A stretch of DNA of 13,864 bases from JBMYXZ01 sp049608925. GTDB lineage: Bacteria > Pseudomonadota > Alphaproteobacteria > JAGOMX01. The position numbers and the translations under genes are program-made. The stretch's first letter is position 1; every line of letters begins with the position of its first letter. The notes beneath the pieces are model-generated. The model worked only from the letters and a program-made list of their open reading frames with translations, searched no databases and was not told where the DNA came from. The stretch is taken from contig JBMYXZ010000032.1 in assembly GCA_049608925.1 (NCBI GenBank), positions 1-13,864 on the forward strand, read 5' to 3'. Shown here one piece after another: positions 13,761 through 13,864 of this stretch.

Positions 13761-13864
13761 TCATAACTGTCCGGGATAATTTTTAATGGAGAGAAGCCCC
13801 TACTGTTTAGAGGCTCTCTCCACTCAGCCCCACACACTCCGACTTTCCGCGGCTTGACCGCGGA
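13761..13864 (+). repeat. End-repeat family, copy reaching the window edge
   Basis: This copy starts TCATAACTGTCCGGGATAAT, like the left copy at 49-146, contains CTCCACTCAGCCCCACA, and ends with the CCGCGG-CTTGA-CCGCGG palindrome at the very end of the window. It is separated from the previous copy by about 80 bp in which I see nothing else recognisable (13688-13760). Confidence 0.85.

Noticed and set aside
1..13864. CRISPR arrays, rRNA and tRNA genes
   Set aside because: No regularly spaced short repeats, no rRNA blocks and no tRNA-like cloverleaf were seen on either strand in the intergenic regions.

Overview
The window most likely comes from an alphaproteobacterial chromosome of moderate GC content. 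The evidence is a MipZ-type division ATPase, a tandem double cold-shock-domain protein, an RNase E with an acidic insert in its S1 region and an Arg-rich tail ending in a WW motif, and three exact TTAA-N7-TTAA (CtrA-type) sites. I cannot name a genus. Both ends of the window lie inside copies of the same ~100-bp repeat in opposite orientation, so this may be a contig broken at repeats.

Layout. Positions 1-741 carry no convincing protein gene. They hold the left-end repeats, then two 102-bp direct repeats (149-250 and 514-615). Each direct repeat contains a perfect DnaA box inside a dyad and a perfect CtrA-type site. A segment with overlapping inverted repeats lies between them. On the minus strand follow an exported protein of unknown function (742-1416, with a strong terminator), an operon of a double cold-shock protein and an exported, active-site-degenerate SDR (2891 down to 1478), and an operon of a periplasmic family-3 binding protein overlapping a DAACS-type symporter (5426 down to 3175). 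Next comes a tightly packed five-gene operon potG-potH-potI-mipZ-J-domain protein (9635 down to 5496).

A divergent intergenic region (9636-9766) leads to plus-strand degP (Do-type periplasmic protease) and rne (RNase E). rne has a predicted promoter and a leader of about 150 nt. After rne come two more copies of the end repeat, the first of which supplies a plausible rho-independent terminator.

How the parts relate. potGHI encodes the ATPase and two permeases of a putrescine-type importer, but its binding protein PotF is not here. mipZ and a Pam18/Tim14-like J-protein are apparently co-transcribed with it. The other transport unit pairs a periplasmic binding protein with a secondary carrier that has lost key Na+-site residues, which is an unusual combination. 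The DnaA/CtrA repeats plus MipZ point to a CtrA-type cell-cycle circuit. Whether the repeats form a replication origin, a regulatory element or a dispersed repeat family cannot be settled from this sequence.
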